Assembly (NCBI RefSeq): GCF_004136555.1
Contig: NZ_NOIT01000003.1
Location: 1-64,000, forward strand
Source: Kocuria carniphila
Lineage (GTDB): Bacteria; Actinomycetota; Actinomycetes; Actinomycetales; Micrococcaceae
Direction: 5' to 3'
DNA: 64,000 nucleotides
Part shown: piece by piece, positions 46,606-55,244 of the stretch
Layout of the letters: every line of letters starts with the position of its first letter
How positions within the stretch are numbered: position 1 is the first letter of the stretch
Position numbers and translations under genes: made by a program
The notes under the pieces: model-generated
Databases searched by the model: none
What the model saw: the letters and a program-made list of their open reading frames with translations, nothing else
What the model was told of the DNA's origin: nothing

Positions 46606-48336
46606 ATGAACGCAACCCCTCAACAGGGCAACAAAGACTCCGGTAAGAACACCGGCAACGCCAAGAACAACCACCCCGCTGAGGACAAGAACCAGCGCAC
46701 CACGGACCCGCAGGTCAACGAGGAGCGCGCCACGGAGAGCGTCAAGGCCAAGGTGGCCGAGGCGGCGTCGAACCCCGAGGTCCGCGAATCCCCGCAGGAC
46801 GTGGCCCAGGAGAACTCGCAGCTGGCCGTGACCGAGGAGCGTCGCGAAGAGGTCGAGTCCGCGCGTGCCGAGCAGATCAAGCTCGCCAACGAGGTCAACA
46901 GTGCCGAACGCGTGCGCGAACTGATCCGCGCGTACAAGTCGGAGAACAAGCTCAAGGATTCGGACGAGCCCACCGAGGCCCGCATCACCGGCCAGCACGC
47001 CGGCAAGTTCGACCTGGTGGTGCGTGGTAAGCAGGTTTCGTGCGGCGATCATTTCTCCCCGCGTGAGATCGGCGTCAAGGACGGCAAGATCGTGGCGATC
47101 GAACCGCTCGGTGCGAACCTCGAGGGCACCAAGGTCGTGGAACTCGCCGACGACGAGACCCTCATTCCCGGCCTCGTGGACACTCACGTGCACGTCAACG
47201 AGCCCGGCCGTACCGAGTGGGAGGGCTTCGGCTCCGCCACTCGCGCCGCGGCAGCCGGCGGCGTGACCACCATCGTGGACATGCCCCTGAACTCCGTGCC
47301 CGCCACCGTGAACGTGGCCGCGCTCGAGTACAAGCGCCTGTTCGCGCAGCAGAACGCGTTCGTGGACATCGGCTTCTGGGGCGGTGCGATCCCCGGTAAC
47401 AAGGAGGACCTGCGTCCGCTGCACGACGACGGCGTGTTCGGTTTCAAGTGCTTCCTGCTCCACTCCGGTGTGGACGAGTTCCCGCACCTGGAAGCGGACG
47501 AGATGGAGGAGGCGCTGGCCGAGGTCAAGACCTTCGACTCGTTGCTGATCGTGCACGCTGAGGATTCGCGCACCATCGACAAGGCCCCGCAGCCCAACGG
47601 TGACGTGTACGAGCACTTCCTCAAGTCCCGCCCGCGCGGTGCCGAGAACATCGCCATCGCCGAGGTCATCGAGCGCACCCGCTGGACCGAGGCGCGCTCG
47701 CACATCCTGCACCTGTCCTCTTCCGACGCGCTGCCCATGATCGCCTCCGCCAAGCGCGACGGTCTGGACATCACCGTGGAGACCTGCCCGCACTACCTGA
47801 CCCTGCTCTCCGAGGAGATCCCCAACGGTGCCACCGCGTTCAAGTGCTGCCCGCCGGTGCGCGAGGTCTCCAACCGCGAGAAGTTGTGGGAGGGTCTGCT
47901 GGACGGCACCATCGACTTCATCGTCTCGGACCACTCGCCCTCGACCCTGGACCTCAAGGATCTGGGTAACGGCGACTTCGGCGTGGCGTGGGGCGGCGTC
48001 TCGTCCCTGCAGCTGGGTCTGTCGCTGATCTGGACCGAAGCCCGACGCCGCGGCGTGGGCCTGGACAGGGTCCTCCAGTGGATGTCCACTCGCCCGGCCG
48101 AGCGCGTGGGCCTGCGTTCCAAGGGTCGCCTGTCCCTGGGCTACGACGCCGATATGGCCGTCTTCGCGCAGGACGAGAGCTTTGTGGTGGACGCCAAGTC
48201 CCTCAACCACAAGAACCCCATCACCCCGTACCAGGGCAAGGTGCTCTCCGGTAAGGTCCGCAAGACCTTTGTGGGCGGCAAAGAAGTCGATTACAAGAAG
48301 CCCTCGGGCCGTCTGCTCAATCGCGGTCTGGTGTGA
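46606..48336 (+). CDS. allB: Allantoinase with unusual charged N-terminal extension
   Basis: Opens the hydantoin ring of allantoin to allantoate. Residues 134-576 are a full amidohydrolase of the cyclic-amidohydrolase branch: KFDLVVRG start, VDTHVHVNEPGR with metal ligands His194 and His196, FGFKCFLLHS with the carboxylated Lys281, IVHAED (His317), HILHLSS (His369), and DFIVSDHSPS with the catalytic Asp. The first 133 residues do not belong to the family. They are rich in Lys, Glu, Asn and Gln, start NATPQQGNKDSGKN, and are predicted by eye as disordered then helical (~residues 80-112). The ATG has AAAGGA 11 nt upstream, and I see no equally good start near residue 134. Last gene of the operon. 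Confidence 0.92.
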   Translation: MNATPQQGNKDSGKNTGNAKNNHPAEDKNQRTTDPQVNEERATESVKAKVAEAASNPEVRESPQDVAQENSQLAVTEERREEVESARAEQIKLANEVNSAERVRELIRAYKSENKLKDSDEPTEARITGQHAGKFDLVVRGKQVSCGDHFSPREIGVKDGKIVAIEPLGANLEGTKVVELADDETLIPGLVDTHVHVNEPGRTEWEGFGSATRAAAAGGVTTIVDMPLNSVPATVNVAALEYKRLFAQQNAFVDIGFWGGAIPGNKEDLRPLHDDGVFGFKCFLLHSGVDEFPHLEADEMEEALAEVKTFDSLLIVHAEDSRTIDKAPQPNGDVYEHFLKSRPRGAENIAIAEVIERTRWTEARSHILHLSSSDALPMIASAKRDGLDITVETCPHYLTLLSEEIPNGATAFKCCPPVREVSNREKLWEGLLDGTIDFIVSDHSPSTLDLKDLGNGDFGVAWGGVSSLQLGLSLIWTEARRRGVGLDRVLQWMSTRPAERVGLRSKGRLSLGYDADMAVFAQDESFVVDAKSLNHKNPITPYQGKVLSGKVRKTFVGGKEVDYKKPSGRLLNRGLV

Positions 48337-48388
48337 TTCTCACGCGGTAGCGGCTGGTTAGCGGCCTATTAGTGGCCCATGAGTGGCT

Positions 48389-48426
48389 TGCCCGGGTTTC
48401 ACGGTGGATACTGTGAAACCCGGGCA
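48389..48426 (+). terminator. Terminator of the gcl-allB operon
   Basis: TGCCCGGGTTTCAC and GTGAAACCCGGGCA form a 14-bp perfect stem with a 10-nt loop, 52 nt after the allantoinase stop. Confidence 0.75.
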
Positions 48427-48562
48427 CGCTATTGATATTTTTCACGTATGGTTTGCCCGGTCGACCCGCCGGAGGTGACGTGTCTGGGTTTGCCCGTCCG
48501 CGTTGGCCCGTCTGGCAGGTTCAACCACGGGGAAGGAACGGTTCCGCAGCTAGGAGCGCACC

Positions 48563-49393
48563 ATGACAGATTTGATCGATACCACCGAGATGTACCTGCG
48601 CACCGTGCTGGAGCTTGAGGAAGAGGGCATCCCGGCCCTGCGCGCCCGCATTGTGGAGCGACTGGGGCACACCGGCCCCACCGTGTCCGAAACCGTGCAG
48701 CGGCTGTGCCGTAAGGGGCTCATGACCCTCTCCGAAGGAGACATCCGTACCCGCACCGTGTCCCTGACCGCCGAGGGCCGCGCGCAGGCCACCTCCGTGA
48801 TGCGCAAGCACCGCCTGGCCGAGCGCTTGTTGGCGGACGTCATCGGGCTGGAGCTGCCCTACGTGCACGAAGAAGCCTGCCGCTGGGAGCACGTCATGAG
48901 CGACCGGGTGGAAGTTCTGCTCGAGAAGCTGCTGTCCTCGCCGACCACTTCCCCCTATGGCACCCCGATCCACGGGGCGTTCACGCAGAACCCCGAGGGT
49001 GTCTCGCTGTTGGATGCGGTGGCGCAGACGAGTGCTGCTTCTGGTGGTGCCGAGGCGGATGCTGCTGGTGCTGATTCGGTTCGGCCCGGTGGCGCTGGCA
49101 CGGGTGCTGGAAATGGCGCGGATGCTGCCGAAGCTGGTGTGCCCCACTCCGACGGCGAGCGCGAATACACCTTGGAGCTGATCTCGGAGTCTGTTCAGAC
49201 CCACGCGGAGTTGCTGCGCTCCCTCTACGATGCCGGGCTCATGCCGGGTGCCACCGTAGTGGTCGCCGGCTCAGCTCAGGCTGACACGGATGCCCACTCG
49301 GCTCACCCCGGCCCCGTGACACTGCGCCGGTCCGACCGCACCGAAACCGTGGAGATCCCCGGGGAGCTGGCGGCGTCGATCCTGGTGTCCTAA
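48563..49393 (+). CDS. DtxR/IdeR-family metal-dependent regulator with inserted low-complexity segment
   Basis: A metal-sensing transcription regulator of iron uptake or oxidative defence. The 277-residue protein has the N-terminal winged helix ([17 protein letters not shown]), the dimer domain [15 protein letters not shown] with anchor-site His83 and Glu87, and primary-site residues Met10 and, in [12 protein letters not shown], Cys106, Glu109 and His110. Iron-type Cys supports IdeR over MntR. Between residues ~153 and 198 an Ala/Gly-rich segment with little secondary structure has been inserted before the SH3-like domain (TVVVAGSAQ...), making the protein about 45 residues longer than IdeR. 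TAGGAG is upstream of the ATG. The gene stands alone after a terminator. Confidence 0.9.
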   Translation: MTDLIDTTEMYLRTVLELEEEGIPALRARIVERLGHTGPTVSETVQRLCRKGLMTLSEGDIRTRTVSLTAEGRAQATSVMRKHRLAERLLADVIGLELPYVHEEACRWEHVMSDRVEVLLEKLLSSPTTSPYGTPIHGAFTQNPEGVSLLDAVAQTSAASGGAEADAAGADSVRPGGAGTGAGNGADAAEAGVPHSDGEREYTLELISESVQTHAELLRSLYDAGLMPGATVVVAGSAQADTDAHSAHPGPVTLRRSDRTETVEIPGELAASILVS

Positions 49394-49490
49394 CCGACAT
49401 AGGTGCAGGGACCGGCACACGCTCAAGCTTGTCCAACCGCCCGGTCTCCCGTCATGTGTCCGCGGCGCAGCCTGTTGGCGCGGCCTATCC

Positions 49491-49612
49491 AGTCTGATGT
49501 GAGGAACCTGCAGCACCGCGGCCTCATGTGATGAAGATGCAGAAAAGGTGCCCGCTATCTGCATTTCCCTCCCCTGAGACTTCGCTCCTGCTTTTCCCTC
49601 ACATGAGGCTCC
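49491..49612. repeat. 122-nt dispersed intergenic repeat, copy 1
   Basis: Aligned by eye to 63287-63408 without gaps, with about 14 differences. It contains an inverted pair CCTCATGTGA / TCACATGAGG (near 49525 and 49596) and an inner GCAGAAAAGG / CTGCTTTTCC near-complement, so the element can fold. No ORF or transposase is inside. It resembles a small non-coding mobile or REP-like element. Confidence 0.75.
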
Positions 49613-49740
49613 CCGGCCGGCCATCCTGCCCCGCCTCATCCGGTCCGATGTGCCATGACCCGCAACACCCCAACTGCGCGTCAATGTCTCACGCACGCTA
49701 TTGATCGCGTGACCACCCCGCCTTTCGCACAGATCGCTTG

Positions 49741-49752
49741 ATTGTTGACAAT
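49741..49752. promoter_or_regulatory. GntR operator 1 and promoter of the hydrolase operon
   Basis: ATTGTTGACAAT is a palindrome except for its two central bases. Its TTGACA (49745-49750) can act as a -35, with AATCAT 17 nt downstream and the ATG of the next gene about six nucleotides after that, implying a leaderless mRNA. The same word stands at two other control regions of the cluster. Confidence 0.65.
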
Positions 49753-49778
49753 AGGCGGATTTCCTTCAATCATGAACC

Positions 49779-51044
49779 ATGAGCACATGGGACGTGTCTG
49801 AGGGTCATCCCTCCCCCGATCCGGCCCCCGCAACGGAGGCCGTGCCCGACCCTGCGGATGTCCGCTCGCCGCTTTTCACGGCCCTGGAGTACGAGCAACG
49901 GTTGAGATGCGTCCGCGAGAAGATGGCTCAGCAGGGGTTGTCCGCGCTGATCGTGACGGATCCGGCCAATCTCTTCTACCTGACCGGCTACGACGCGTGG
50001 TCGTTCTACGTTCCGCAGATGCTGTTCATCCCCGCCGAGGGAGACATCCTGCTGTTCCTGCGCGAAATGGATGCCCAGGGAGCCTTCCGCACTTCGTGGC
50101 TGCCTCCGCATCAAATCATCGGCTACCCGGAACGCTACGTTCAGCGCCCGCACCTGCACCCCTTCGACTGGGTGGCCTTCGCCCTACGACGGCGCGGTCA
50201 GGTCGCCCCGGCCGCCCACGGGTGCGTGGGATTGGAAATGGATGCGCACTTCTTCTCGCCCAAGGGCTATCGCTCCTTGATCAACGCCCTCCCCGAATGG
50301 CTCCTGGTCGACTGCTTCGAACTGGTCAACTGGGTGCGCTCCGTGAAGTCGGAGGCCGAGATTTACTACATGCGTCTCGCAGCGAGGGTAACCACCGCGG
50401 CCATGCAAGCGGCGATCGATGCCATCGAACCCGGTGTCCCCCAGAACAAAGTGGCCGCCCGGATCGCCGCGGCGCAGGCTGAGGGCGACGACGACGCCTG
50501 GGGTGACTTCCCGGCGATCGTCCCCATGATGCCCACCGGCGCCTCCGCAGACACACCTCACTTGACGTGGTCGGACAGGATCTTGAAATCCGGCGACGCC
50601 GTGGTGGTCGAGTTGAGCGGCGTCCATCGGCGCTACCACGTACCCCTGGCCCGCACCGTGACCCTGGGCGAACCCAGTGCGGAGATGCTCCGGCTGGAAG
50701 AAGCAGTGGCCGCAGGTTTGCAGGCCGTCTTGGACGCGATCGCCCCGGGGGTGCCCGTCCGCGAACTGGCCAGTGCCTGGAACTGGAAACTGGCCGCCTA
50801 CGGGCTCGAGAAACACAGTCGTCTGGGCTACTCCGTGGGCATCGGTTACCCGCCCGACTGGGGCGAACGGACCATCAGCATTCGCTCCGAGGACGAGACC
50901 ATCCTCGAAGAAAACATGACCTTCCACCTCATCTGCGGCATGTGGATGACGGGGTACGGCTACGAAGTTTCGGAGACCATCCGAGTGACCAGCACGGGGG
51001 TGGAAACGTTCACATCCTTCCCCCGCCAGATCATCAGGAAGTGA
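49779..51044 (+). CDS. Ectoine-hydrolase (DoeA)-like pita-bread hydrolase, M24/creatinase family
   Basis: A creatinase-type protein closest by eye to ectoine hydrolase. The N-terminal domain has DPANLFYLTGYDAWSFYVPQ and the C-terminal pita-bread domain has VVVELSGVHRRYHVPLARTV, RLGYSVGIGYPPDWGERTIS and LICGMWMTGYGYEVSET. The five metal ligands of true M24 peptidases are mostly absent, as in metal-independent creatinase and DoeA. At 421 residues it is slightly longer than DoeA owing to a ~30-residue Pro-rich N-terminus. No Shine-Dalgarno is present and the promoter suggests a leaderless start. It is followed after 4 nt by an aminotransferase. Ring-opening of ectoine is plausible; other amidino or cyclic substrates cannot be excluded. 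Confidence 0.75.
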   Translation: MSTWDVSEGHPSPDPAPATEAVPDPADVRSPLFTALEYEQRLRCVREKMAQQGLSALIVTDPANLFYLTGYDAWSFYVPQMLFIPAEGDILLFLREMDAQGAFRTSWLPPHQIIGYPERYVQRPHLHPFDWVAFALRRRGQVAPAAHGCVGLEMDAHFFSPKGYRSLINALPEWLLVDCFELVNWVRSVKSEAEIYYMRLAARVTTAAMQAAIDAIEPGVPQNKVAARIAAAQAEGDDDAWGDFPAIVPMMPTGASADTPHLTWSDRILKSGDAVVVELSGVHRRYHVPLARTVTLGEPSAEMLRLEEAVAAGLQAVLDAIAPGVPVRELASAWNWKLAAYGLEKHSRLGYSVGIGYPPDWGERTISIRSEDETILEENMTFHLICGMWMTGYGYEVSETIRVTSTGVETFTSFPRQIIRK

Positions 51045-51048
51045 GCTC

Positions 51049-52335
51049 ATGACCAACACCACGCCACACGTCACCACCGTCCGTTCCTTGGACCCCAATC
51101 CCACCGCGGGCATCTCGGGTCCGGCGTCCGAGGGCCTGTTCCCCCTGTCCTCCCGCGCCGACGGACTCGTGGGGTCGGTCATCGACTCCTCCACCTCCCT
51201 GCTGGCGGCCCAGACCCACGACATCGTGCGCTTTGCGATGGGCGCGCCCGCCGCGGAAGTGATTCCCACGGAAGAGTTCCGGCAGATCGCTGGCGAGGTA
51301 CTCACGGACGCGAGCTTCACCTACGGTGCCACCGAGGGAGAACCGGATCTGATCACCACGGTCACCGAGCAGTTCTCGAGTGGGTCCACCGACCCCGAAC
51401 GCATTGTGATCACCTCCGGTGGCATGCAGGGACTGGACCTGGCGTTCAAACTGTTCACGGATCCCGGTGACCTGGTGGTCGTGGAGAGCCCCACCTACAC
51501 CAACGGCTCCGGCACCGCTCTGAGCTACGGCGCGGACGTCCTGGAAGTCCCCGTGGACGACAACGGCATGGACATCGACGCTCTCGAGACTCTGGTCGCG
51601 GAGACCGGCCGCACGCCCCGCATGATCTACACGATCCCCAACTTCCAGAACCCGTCCGGCACCACCCTGAGCGAGGATCGCCGACGCCGCTTGCTGAACC
51701 TCGCGCACCAATGGGGCGCCATGATCCTCGACGACGATCCGTACGGCGCCCTGCGCTTCTCCGGCGATCCCGTTCCCGGCTTCCGAGAGATCAGCCCGGA
51801 TGACCCCCTGGTCTTCTCGGTGCGGACCTTCTCCAAGATCCTGGCCCCGGGCCTGCGCGTGGGCTGGATCAACGCGGATCCCCGCCTGCGCAATTTGCTG
51901 ATCGCCGGCAAGCAGGCCATGGACACGTGCGCCAATGTCCCGGCCCAGCACATCATCAACGCCTACATCGCGCGCGGCGGCTACGGCGAGCACCTGGCCG
52001 GACTGCGCACCGAGTACAAGCGGCGCAAGGAAGCCATGGACGCATCCATCGCCAGGCACCTGGGCGATCGTGTGCGCACCACCGATCCCGACGGCGGCTT
52101 CTTCCTGTGGGTCACCCTCCAGGGCGACGACGCTCGGGTGTCCTCCTCGCGCTTGTTCGAGATCGCGTTGGCTGAGGGCGTTGCCTTCATTCCCGGTCCG
52201 GCCCTGTCGCCTTCGGGGCAGTTCGAGGACGCGTTCCGCTTGTGCTTCGCCTCGAGCACCCCGGAACGCACGGAAGAAGGCTTGCAACGACTCGCTCGTG
52301 CCCTCGACATCGCCCGCCAAGAGGTCGACGGGTAA
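51049..52335 (+). CDS. PLP-dependent class I/II aminotransferase (MocR-domain-like, no HTH)
   Basis: A 428-residue fold-type I enzyme. It shows FTYGATEGEPDLI, TSGGMQGLDLAFKLF, VESPTYTNG, YTIPNFQNPSGTTLS, LDDDPYGALRF and the Schiff-base region RTFSKILAPGLRVGW, followed by the C-terminal SRLFEIALAEGVAFIPG. This is the 2-aminoadipate transaminase (LysN/AadAT) branch, to which the C-terminal domain of MocR regulators also belongs, but there is no winged helix at its N-terminus. It is four nucleotides after the hydrolase gene and should act on the amino acid released there. Confidence 0.88.
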   Translation: MTNTTPHVTTVRSLDPNPTAGISGPASEGLFPLSSRADGLVGSVIDSSTSLLAAQTHDIVRFAMGAPAAEVIPTEEFRQIAGEVLTDASFTYGATEGEPDLITTVTEQFSSGSTDPERIVITSGGMQGLDLAFKLFTDPGDLVVVESPTYTNGSGTALSYGADVLEVPVDDNGMDIDALETLVAETGRTPRMIYTIPNFQNPSGTTLSEDRRRRLLNLAHQWGAMILDDDPYGALRFSGDPVPGFREISPDDPLVFSVRTFSKILAPGLRVGWINADPRLRNLLIAGKQAMDTCANVPAQHIINAYIARGGYGEHLAGLRTEYKRRKEAMDASIARHLGDRVRTTDPDGGFFLWVTLQGDDARVSSSRLFEIALAEGVAFIPGPALSPSGQFEDAFRLCFASSTPERTEEGLQRLARALDIARQEVDG

Positions 52336-52449
52336 ACCTGCCCGAACCGCTCACAGGCAAACCGCCGCCGTGACCGGGGCCGAGCGCGCACGGAATCAGG
52401 AGTCGACGTGGCGGTCCTGAACAGGCACCACATATGAACGGAGATCCTC

Positions 52450-53664
52450 ATGACCAGTGACGATGTTCAGTGCACCCCGGAGGAACGGGCCGTGCTCGAT
52501 CTCATCGACCCCGATGAACTGGTCGCGCTCACGTGCACCCTGGTGAACACCGCCGGTGAGAATCCCGGGGGCAGCGAGGAACCAACCGCCCAAGCCTTGG
52601 AACGCGCAGCCGAGGAGCGAGGGTTACTGGCCAGCAGCGACGTCGTTGCCCCTGGGCGACCCAATGTGGACGTGGACCTGCCCGTGGGAGGCCCCGTGGC
52701 GGACGAACCCGGTCTGTTGTTCTTGGGCCACTCCGATGTGGTGCCCGCCGGGCCCGGGTGGACGCGGCAGCCCTACAACGCGGAGGTCGAGGACGATCGG
52801 CTGTACGGCCGCGGCGCCACGGACATGAAGGGCGGGCTGGCTGCAGTACTCGTCGCGATGGACGCGCTGCGCCGTTCGGGTACGGAACTCTCCGGGCCTG
52901 TGCGGTTGTCCTCCACCGTGGATGAGGAGGATCTGGGCCTCGGAATTCGCCACCTCACCGCACGCGGGCTGGGCCGTGAATTCCGCGGCTGCATCGTGGC
53001 CGAACCGACCGATCTGCAGACCGTGATTGCGTGCCGCGGGGATTCCTACCTCGAGGTCGAGATCACCGGCGTCCCCGCCCATTCGGGGCGTCCCGCCGAT
53101 GGACGCAACGCGATCGACGCCGCCGCGGCCCTCCTCACGCTGATCAAGCAGGACCACGAGAAACACATCCACGAGCTGGATCCATTACTGGGATCCCCCA
53201 CGTGGAACGTGGGCAAGATCGAGGGTGGCCGGGCTACGTCCATGGTGGCGCCGTCGTGCCACGTGTGGTTGGACCGGCGACTCATGCCGGGTGAGGACCC
53301 GGAGCAGATCGTCTCCGAACTCCGCACCGCCGTGGACCAGGCCGGAATCACCGGCGACGGGATTTCCATGGACATCGAGATCACCATGTCCATGCCGGGC
53401 TTCCGCACCGACCGCGATCATGTGCTGGTCAGCACCGTGCACGGAGCGGTCGCGGACGTGGGCGGGGCGGCGTCGATCGGCGGCTGGACGGCCGCGTGCG
53501 ACGGCGGATTCATCGCTCGCGACCACGGGGTACCCACGGTGGTCATGGGCCCGGGCGGACTCAACGATCAGGCCCACCAGGTGGATGAGTCCGTGAGCGT
53601 TCGCGAGTTAACGCAAGCGGCCAGGGCATACACCCTGGCCGCGTTGCGATTGCTGTCGCGCTGA
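52450..53664 (+). CDS. M20-family metallopeptidase/deacylase
   Basis: A dizinc amidohydrolase of the ArgE/DapE/carboxypeptidase G2 family, usually removing an acyl group from an amino acid. The 404-residue protein has FLGHSDVVPAGPGWT (first zinc His and Asp), LYGRGATDMKGGLAA (bridging Asp), STVDEEDLG (general-base Glu pair), the dimerisation insert with GVPAHSGRPADGRNAID, and a C-terminal DGGFIARDHGVPTVVMGPG with the last zinc ligand region. It is in line with the DoeA-like gene. If the cluster degrades ectoine, it could replace the DoeB deacetylase, which belongs to a different fold family. Usual annotation as succinyl-diaminopimelate desuccinylase is not supported by context. Confidence 0.85.
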   Translation: MTSDDVQCTPEERAVLDLIDPDELVALTCTLVNTAGENPGGSEEPTAQALERAAEERGLLASSDVVAPGRPNVDVDLPVGGPVADEPGLLFLGHSDVVPAGPGWTRQPYNAEVEDDRLYGRGATDMKGGLAAVLVAMDALRRSGTELSGPVRLSSTVDEEDLGLGIRHLTARGLGREFRGCIVAEPTDLQTVIACRGDSYLEVEITGVPAHSGRPADGRNAIDAAAALLTLIKQDHEKHIHELDPLLGSPTWNVGKIEGGRATSMVAPSCHVWLDRRLMPGEDPEQIVSELRTAVDQAGITGDGISMDIEITMSMPGFRTDRDHVLVSTVHGAVADVGGAASIGGWTAACDGGFIARDHGVPTVVMGPGGLNDQAHQVDESVSVRELTQAARAYTLAALRLLSR

Positions 53665-53681
53665 TGTCTCCGCGAGAGCGC

Positions 53682-55073
53682 TTACCTGTTGACCACGGGC
53701 ATCTTGCCCGTCTCCGGGATCTCCGTACCGCGCAGTGACGCGCCCACGGTCTCCTTCATGAACTTGGCGGCGATCAAACCGATGACACACGCACCCATCA
53801 TGTAGAACGCGGGGATCAGCGGGTTACCGGTGGACTCGATCAGTGCCTCGTTGACCAGCGGTGCGGTGCCGCCGAAGATCGCGGTGGACACGTTGTAGGT
53901 GATCGCGAAGCCGGCGTAGCGGACCTGCGTGGGGAACATCGCCGGGAAGGTGGCCGAGATGCAGGCCAGCTGCGGGATGTAAAGCAGACCCAGCACCGCG
54001 AAGCCCAGCAGCGCCCACCAGAAGCCATTGGCCATGAGCATGTACATGGGGATCGACATCACGATCAGGCCGATGAGCGAGAAGTACCACATGGGTTTAC
54101 GGCCGAATTTGTCGGACAGCGTTCCGGCGAACGGAATCACGAGCATCATGGCGAACTGCGCGATGAACATGATGGTCAGCACCGTCTGTGCGGACATCTC
54201 CGTCTGGCCCTCCAAGTAGGTGGGCATGTAGCTGAGCAGGGTGTAGTTGACCACGTTCACCGACACGACCAGTCCGGCCATGATCAGCATGGGCTGCCAG
54301 TACGTGGTGATGAGTTCCTTGAGGGCCATGCCCGCGGATTCCTCCGAGTGGCCAGCCTCTTCCAGCTCAAGGAACACGGGCGAGTCGGCCAGCTTGGACC
54401 GCAGGTACAGACCGATCAGACCCATGGGTCCAGCCAGCAGGAACGGAATGCGCCAGCCCCACTCCATCATGGCCTCGTTGCCGAGGATGACCTCGCCCAT
54501 CAGCACGATCAGCGAACCAAGGGCGAAGCCACCCAGGGTGCCGAACTCCAGGAAGCTGCCCAGAAAGCCCCGCTTCTTGTCCGGGGCGTACTCGGCCATG
54601 AACGTGGCCGCACCGCCGTACTCACCGCCGGTCGAGAAGCCCTGGATCACACGCAGCAGCACCAACAGGATGGGGGCCGCCAGGCCGATGGTCGCGTGAG
54701 TGGGCAGGATGCCGATACAGAACGTGGCACCGGCCATCAGGATGATGGTCAGCGCCAGGATCTTCTTGCGGCCCAACCGGTCACCGAGCGGGCCCCAGAA
54801 CAAACCACCCAGGGGGCGGACCAGGAAGGACAGGGCGAACGTACTCAGCGCCAGCAGGGTGCCGGCTTCACCCGGGAAGAAGTTCTGGGTGATGTAGACG
54901 ACCGACACTGCATACACGCCGTAGTCGAACCACTCGGTGGCGTTACCGATCGCAGAGGCAGCCACCGCACGGCGAACCGTCTGGGCGTCCGGTTCCGGGT
55001 GGTGGGCGGCTCCGTCTGGAGTATTGGCGCCGCGTGGATCGTGCGGCGGATCAGCCTGGTGTTGCGAATTCAT
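53682..55073 (-). CDS. MHS-family (ProP-like) MFS transporter
   Basis: A proton-coupled uptake system with twelve membrane segments in 463 residues. The metabolite:H+ symporter signatures are NATEWFDYGVYAV near the N-terminus, RPLGGLFWGPLGDRLGRKK, GFSTGGEYGGAATFMAEYAP and GTLSDKFGRKP. Members carry proline, betaine, ectoine, citrate or alpha-ketoglutarate. I start at ATG 55073 (GGAGG five nucleotides upstream), which drops a 32-residue leader seen in the longer frame. It faces the GntR gene across a perfect operator, so it is likely the substrate importer of the catabolic cluster. Confidence 0.9.
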   Translation of the reverse strand: MNSQHQADPPHDPRGANTPDGAAHHPEPDAQTVRRAVAASAIGNATEWFDYGVYAVSVVYITQNFFPGEAGTLLALSTFALSFLVRPLGGLFWGPLGDRLGRKKILALTIILMAGATFCIGILPTHATIGLAAPILLVLLRVIQGFSTGGEYGGAATFMAEYAPDKKRGFLGSFLEFGTLGGFALGSLIVLMGEVILGNEAMMEWGWRIPFLLAGPMGLIGLYLRSKLADSPVFLELEEAGHSEESAGMALKELITTYWQPMLIMAGLVVSVNVVNYTLLSYMPTYLEGQTEMSAQTVLTIMFIAQFAMMLVIPFAGTLSDKFGRKPMWYFSLIGLIVMSIPMYMLMANGFWWALLGFAVLGLLYIPQLACISATFPAMFPTQVRYAGFAITYNVSTAIFGGTAPLVNEALIESTGNPLIPAFYMMGACVIGLIAAKFMKETVGASLRGTEIPETGKMPVVNR

Positions 55074-55157
55074 GGAACCCTCCATGGTGAATTCAGCGGG
55101 CACCTGATGGCGCACCGGCGCTCTACGGCCGTGACGCAAAAGACGCCCAAACCGTTT

Positions 55158-55171
55158 GATTGTCGACAATC
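55158..55171. promoter_or_regulatory. GntR operator 2, between transporter and regulator genes
   Basis: GATTGTCGACAATC is a perfect 14-bp palindrome in the divergent region. TTGTCG within it lies 18 nt before TTATCG on the plus strand, a fair promoter for the regulator, so autoregulation is expected. Confidence 0.7.
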
Positions 55172-55244
55172 CTACCCCTAGGCTTATCGGTACGTAAGAC
55201 GTTGACCTGCAAACCCTTGTGTTTGCCCCGGACCGGAGGCCGCC

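Larger units (their letters stand above)
49394..49778. other. Intergenic region with a dispersed-repeat copy and a regulated promoter
   Basis: No gene in 385 nt. It holds copy 1 of a 122-nt repeat (49491-49612) and, at its right end, the operator and likely leaderless promoter of the hydrolase operon. The remaining ~100 nt on each side show nothing specific. Confidence 0.6.

Noticed and set aside
48337-48562. Possible riboswitch or small RNA before the IdeR-like gene
   Set aside because: Only the operon terminator is clear; no conserved riboswitch core was found in the rest.
52450-53664. Allantoate amidohydrolase to fill the pathway gap
   Set aside because: The protein is M20 but follows the ArgE/DapE-type pattern, lies under the GntR regulon rather than the ureide operons, and is not next to ureide genes.
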